Part shown: in pieces, positions 3,960-6,474 of the stretch | Numbering within the stretch: the first letter of the stretch is position 1 | How the letters are laid out: each line of letters begins with the position of its first letter | Assembly (NCBI GenBank): GCA_031550405.1 | Contig: JAVBOP010000229.1 | Location: forward strand, 1-6,474 | DNA: 6,474 nt | Source: JAVBOP01 sp031550405 | Lineage (GTDB): Bacteria; Bacteroidota; Ignavibacteria; Kapaibacteriales; UBA2268 | Direction of reading: 5' to 3' | Notes under the pieces: model-generated | Told to the model about the DNA's origin: nothing | The model's database searches: none | Seen by the model: only the letters and a program-made list of their open reading frames with translations | Program-made: the position numbers and the translations under genes

Positions 3960-4044
3960 AAAAACACTTCTAACTTATAATTCTCAAAACAAGATAAATT
4001 ATTAAAATATATTCATAATTTACAACTAATTTAAAGGTAAAAAA

Positions 4045-5028
4045 ATGGAAACAAAGACAGTTTCTAAAAATATCAAAGCTAAAAATAGCTTTATATCAGT
4101 ATTAAAAGTTTTTAATATAGCTGTTGCTATATTAATATTATCAGTATTTGCTGCTCAATATGCGGAAGGACAGGTAGATCCAAATAATCCTGAAAGATGC
4201 CCTACTCCTACACATTATGATCCATTCACAGAATTCGAAACAGGTCCAAATGGAGCAAGACGAGTAGAAATACCTGGACAACCAGACTGCTTTATAATTT
4301 ATCAGTATTGTTATAGAACTGCTCATATAGGTAACCCACCAAATGTAGAATATAGAAATGAAATTTATATTCACAGTATGTACATAGAAGGTCCATGTAT
4401 GGAACAATTAGGAGAACCTGGTGCTTTTCTCATGCACTATGAAGAATATATAAATCTATGTGCTGATGATGTTGTTGGAAGTGAAGAAGCATTCGGTCCT
4501 GCTTCATTAGGAGCAATTCCTAAATGTTATGAAGGGGTTACTACTTATTTTCGGATAGGGCATGCTTCTTGTGTAACAGAACCATATTACACGGCTGTAA
4601 TAAGAGAAATTTGTTTTCCACCGTGTGAAAAATTTATTTTAACGGTTCCTACTTTAACAGTATCGCCATGTGATCAATATGATATGGGACCCACATGTTG
4701 GTACACTCGAAGATATTGTTATGAATTAGATCCTAATACAGGCTCATATAGCAAGCTACATGGAGAAAGCAACGAATGGGATGTTTACATGGGAACATGT
4801 GTAGATTCATCTATGGTATGGACATATAGTTGGTGGAACCCTATTCCACTTCCTTTTCCTCTGAATGCTACAAGCAGTAATAATACAACTCATACAGAAG
4901 TGCCAGCAGTTAATGAGTATGGATTTCCATATATTCCTCCAGTAAAACCAATAGAGCCTGGTGATCCTATTGGATTAGGTTTTCGTTGGAAATGGGTAAA
5001 AGTAAAATGTAACCCATTGTGTAAATAA
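4045..5028 (+). CDS. Exported Cys-rich protein with two tandem degenerate repeats, 327 aa
   Basis: An N-terminal signal peptide is visible: basic residues up to K21, hydrophobic core about 22-37, likely cleavage around A40-G42. The mature part has 15 cysteines and many aromatic residues, as expected of a disulfide-bonded protein outside the cytoplasm. It is built of two similar halves about 132-136 residues apart: C-x5-Y-C-Y at C82-Y90 and C218-Y226, a cysteine at C118 and C252, and a closing C-x-P-x-C pair at C190-C194 and C322-C326. There is no C-terminal type IX sorting domain. AAAGGT at 4033-4038 is the ribosome-binding site. It is the first gene of an operon with the next one, 18 nt away. 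No named family is recognised. Confidence 0.85.
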   Translation: METKTVSKNIKAKNSFISVLKVFNIAVAILILSVFAAQYAEGQVDPNNPERCPTPTHYDPFTEFETGPNGARRVEIPGQPDCFIIYQYCYRTAHIGNPPNVEYRNEIYIHSMYIEGPCMEQLGEPGAFLMHYEEYINLCADDVVGSEEAFGPASLGAIPKCYEGVTTYFRIGHASCVTEPYYTAVIREICFPPCEKFILTVPTLTVSPCDQYDMGPTCWYTRRYCYELDPNTGSYSKLHGESNEWDVYMGTCVDSSMVWTYSWWNPIPLPFPLNATSSNNTTHTEVPAVNEYGFPYIPPVKPIEPGDPIGLGFRWKWVKVKCNPLCK

Positions 5029-5046
5029 TTATTTAGAGGTAAAAAA

Positions 5047-6474
5047 ATGAACGATATAATGATTAAAAGAAAAAGAGCAATTATATTCTTATTTTCAATG
5101 ATTTTGTTTTCGTCTAATAGCTTGCTTTGCGATGTATTTTCAGGAAATTATGAAATAGTGGCGCCCACACAAGGTGGACCTGTAAATAGTTTAGGATATG
5201 TTGGTTTTACCGAACAAACTTATTTATTAGTTGGCGCTGATTCACATTTGTATGTTAATGGATTTGGTGGACCATCAAATACTGACCTTTATTTAATGGA
5301 AATAGATAAAAAAGGCAATATTAAATATTATGGACAACACAATACTCAATTTACAACTAAAAGCTATTGGAGCGATATAAGGAAAATAAAGAAATGGAAA
5401 AATAGCTATTATTGGATGAATTGTGGCAATGGTTTTACGGTGTTTAAAGAAGGGGACGAAAACAATCCTACTGAATTTTTACATAATTATTCGTACGATA
5501 ATGTAAAAGATTTTGGAGGTATGCCAATTCCTGAAGGTGGCACTCCTATATTTTTTAACAGTACTATAGTAGATTTTTGTTTTGATGAAACAGGTGAATA
5601 TATTTATTATCTCAGCCTGCAGGGTGATTTCTTTACTAAAATGCGGACAAACAATCCAGATACCATTGAAAAATCATGGGATCTTATGAGGCTTTTTGCT
5701 CCTAATTATCCTGAAGATACAAACAAGATACATGTATGTAATTATCCTGATATGAAAATAGATGAAAACGGACTGATATGGATTGCCTGTGGGATATATC
5801 AAAATCATATTCTTGTATTTGATACTAAGACTGATGAATTTTCCCGCATTGCAATAGCTGACTTGCCAATGGACTATCCTGAAGAGTATTATGAAGCTTA
5901 CCCTAAAAGAAATGTTCCTGCCTGCATGACTATATTAAATCAGTCTGCTAAACATAACTATGCCAAAATGGCAGTATTTAGTTGGCAAAGCCGATTGCAC
6001 GGAACAGCTGGTAGTAGTTATCATATAAATTATTTATTGAAATATGAAGATTCAAAGTGGGAAAATATTCCTATACCTGATAGTTTATATAATCCTTTAG
6101 AAGATACGCTATATCTTCCTCGATATAATACGTATCAATTAAGCGAAGACGAAATAGCTATCTGTTTGACGCGAAATCCATACCTTTCATCTCCTCAATC
6201 CTTTTATAAACAGGGAGCTTATGACATGCTTATTTATAATCTCTCAACCAAGGAATGGCATAGATATAGAAGCCCTCTAGAATCATCGCCAGTACAGAAA
6301 CTTACAGAATGGCAAGGCAAAAAATATATTATAACAGGTTTTAGTTTACTTGAATATGATAATTTAGAGGTTGGCATAAACGAATATGAATACAATTCAT
6401 CTGAAAATAATTTATATCCAAATCCAAGCTATAATGATGTGAAATTGGAATTTGATACTGAAGCAGAATATGAT
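5047..6474 (+). CDS. Type IX-secreted beta-propeller-like protein (C-terminus cut by window end)
   Basis: 476 codons are open to the end of the window with no stop, so the gene is partial at its 3' end. AGAGGT at 5035-5040 precedes the ATG, in the same AGGTAAAAAAATG context as the upstream gene. Residues about 6-27 form a signal peptide (IKRKRAIIFLFSMILFSSNS). The body is rich in Y, N, W and G with blade-like stretches; DENGLIWIACG followed by LVFDTKTDEF (residues 239-265) resembles the Reg_prop / beta-propeller repeat. Residues 456-476 open with LYPNPSYNDVKLEF, the start of the Por-type C-terminal sorting domain that sends proteins across the outer membrane through the type IX system. The remaining part of that domain should lie just beyond the window. 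Ligand or substrate unknown; no catalytic motif seen. Confidence 0.88.
   Translation, partial: MNDIMIKRKRAIIFLFSMILFSSNSLLCDVFSGNYEIVAPTQGGPVNSLGYVGFTEQTYLLVGADSHLYVNGFGGPSNTDLYLMEIDKKGNIKYYGQHNTQFTTKSYWSDIRKIKKWKNSYYWMNCGNGFTVFKEGDENNPTEFLHNYSYDNVKDFGGMPIPEGGTPIFFNSTIVDFCFDETGEYIYYLSLQGDFFTKMRTNNPDTIEKSWDLMRLFAPNYPEDTNKIHVCNYPDMKIDENGLIWIACGIYQNHILVFDTKTDEFSRIAIADLPMDYPEEYYEAYPKRNVPACMTILNQSAKHNYAKMAVFSWQSRLHGTAGSSYHINYLLKYEDSKWENIPIPDSLYNPLEDTLYLPRYNTYQLSEDEIAICLTRNPYLSSPQSFYKQGAYDMLIYNLSTKEWHRYRSPLESSPVQKLTEWQGKKYIITGFSLLEYDNLEVGINEYEYNSSENNLYPNPSYNDVKLEFDTEAEYD

Overview
The window is AT-rich and looks like the accessory part of a chromosome from the Bacteroidota/Ignavibacteriota/Kapabacteria group (FCB). 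Two observations point there. The last protein runs into a YPNP-type C-terminal sorting domain of the type IX secretion system, which is largely confined to FCB bacteria. A TTTG / 20 nt / TAnnTTTG promoter of the Bacteroidota kind precedes the last two genes. All confidently called genes lie on the + strand. No transposase, integrase, reverse transcriptase or CRISPR array is visible.

Bases 1-3445 form a cassette-like accessory array. Two toxin-antitoxin modules (small antitoxin followed by a PIN-domain RNase toxin, each pair overlapping by 14 nt) lie at 491-1124 and 2462-3089. Their 93-94 nt leaders are almost identical, carry a boxA-like motif, and have an inverted partner just after each toxin gene. 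The distal part of the two toxin genes is also nearly identical, while the antitoxin and the front half of the toxin are strongly diverged. Between the modules are a 106-aa protein of unknown function, a 121-aa membrane-anchored coiled-coil protein, and a relic that resembles tRNA-Leu (2266-2358) and abuts the second leader.

The most unusual item is a structured element of about 205-215 nt present three times (116-319, 1186-1401, 3193-3406). Copies 1 and 3 are nearly identical in their main part. Copy 2 has mostly different sequence but can form the same six hairpins/stems, including a pairing of about 18 bp that joins two separate domains (a pseudoknot). The compensatory changes, including G-U pairs, argue for a conserved folded RNA. 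One copy follows each toxin gene and one lies upstream of the first module. I do not recognise the family.

Bases 3446-3772 hold two mutually exclusive small membrane-protein reading frames on opposite strands. From about 3807 a promoter, a 5' untranslated region with a perfect 14-bp hairpin, and a two-gene operon follow. Its first gene encodes a Cys-rich exported protein built from two degenerate tandem repeats. Its second encodes a beta-propeller-like exported protein with a type IX sorting signal, cut by the window end. These two are probably co-secreted surface or extracellular proteins and seem unrelated to the upstream array.
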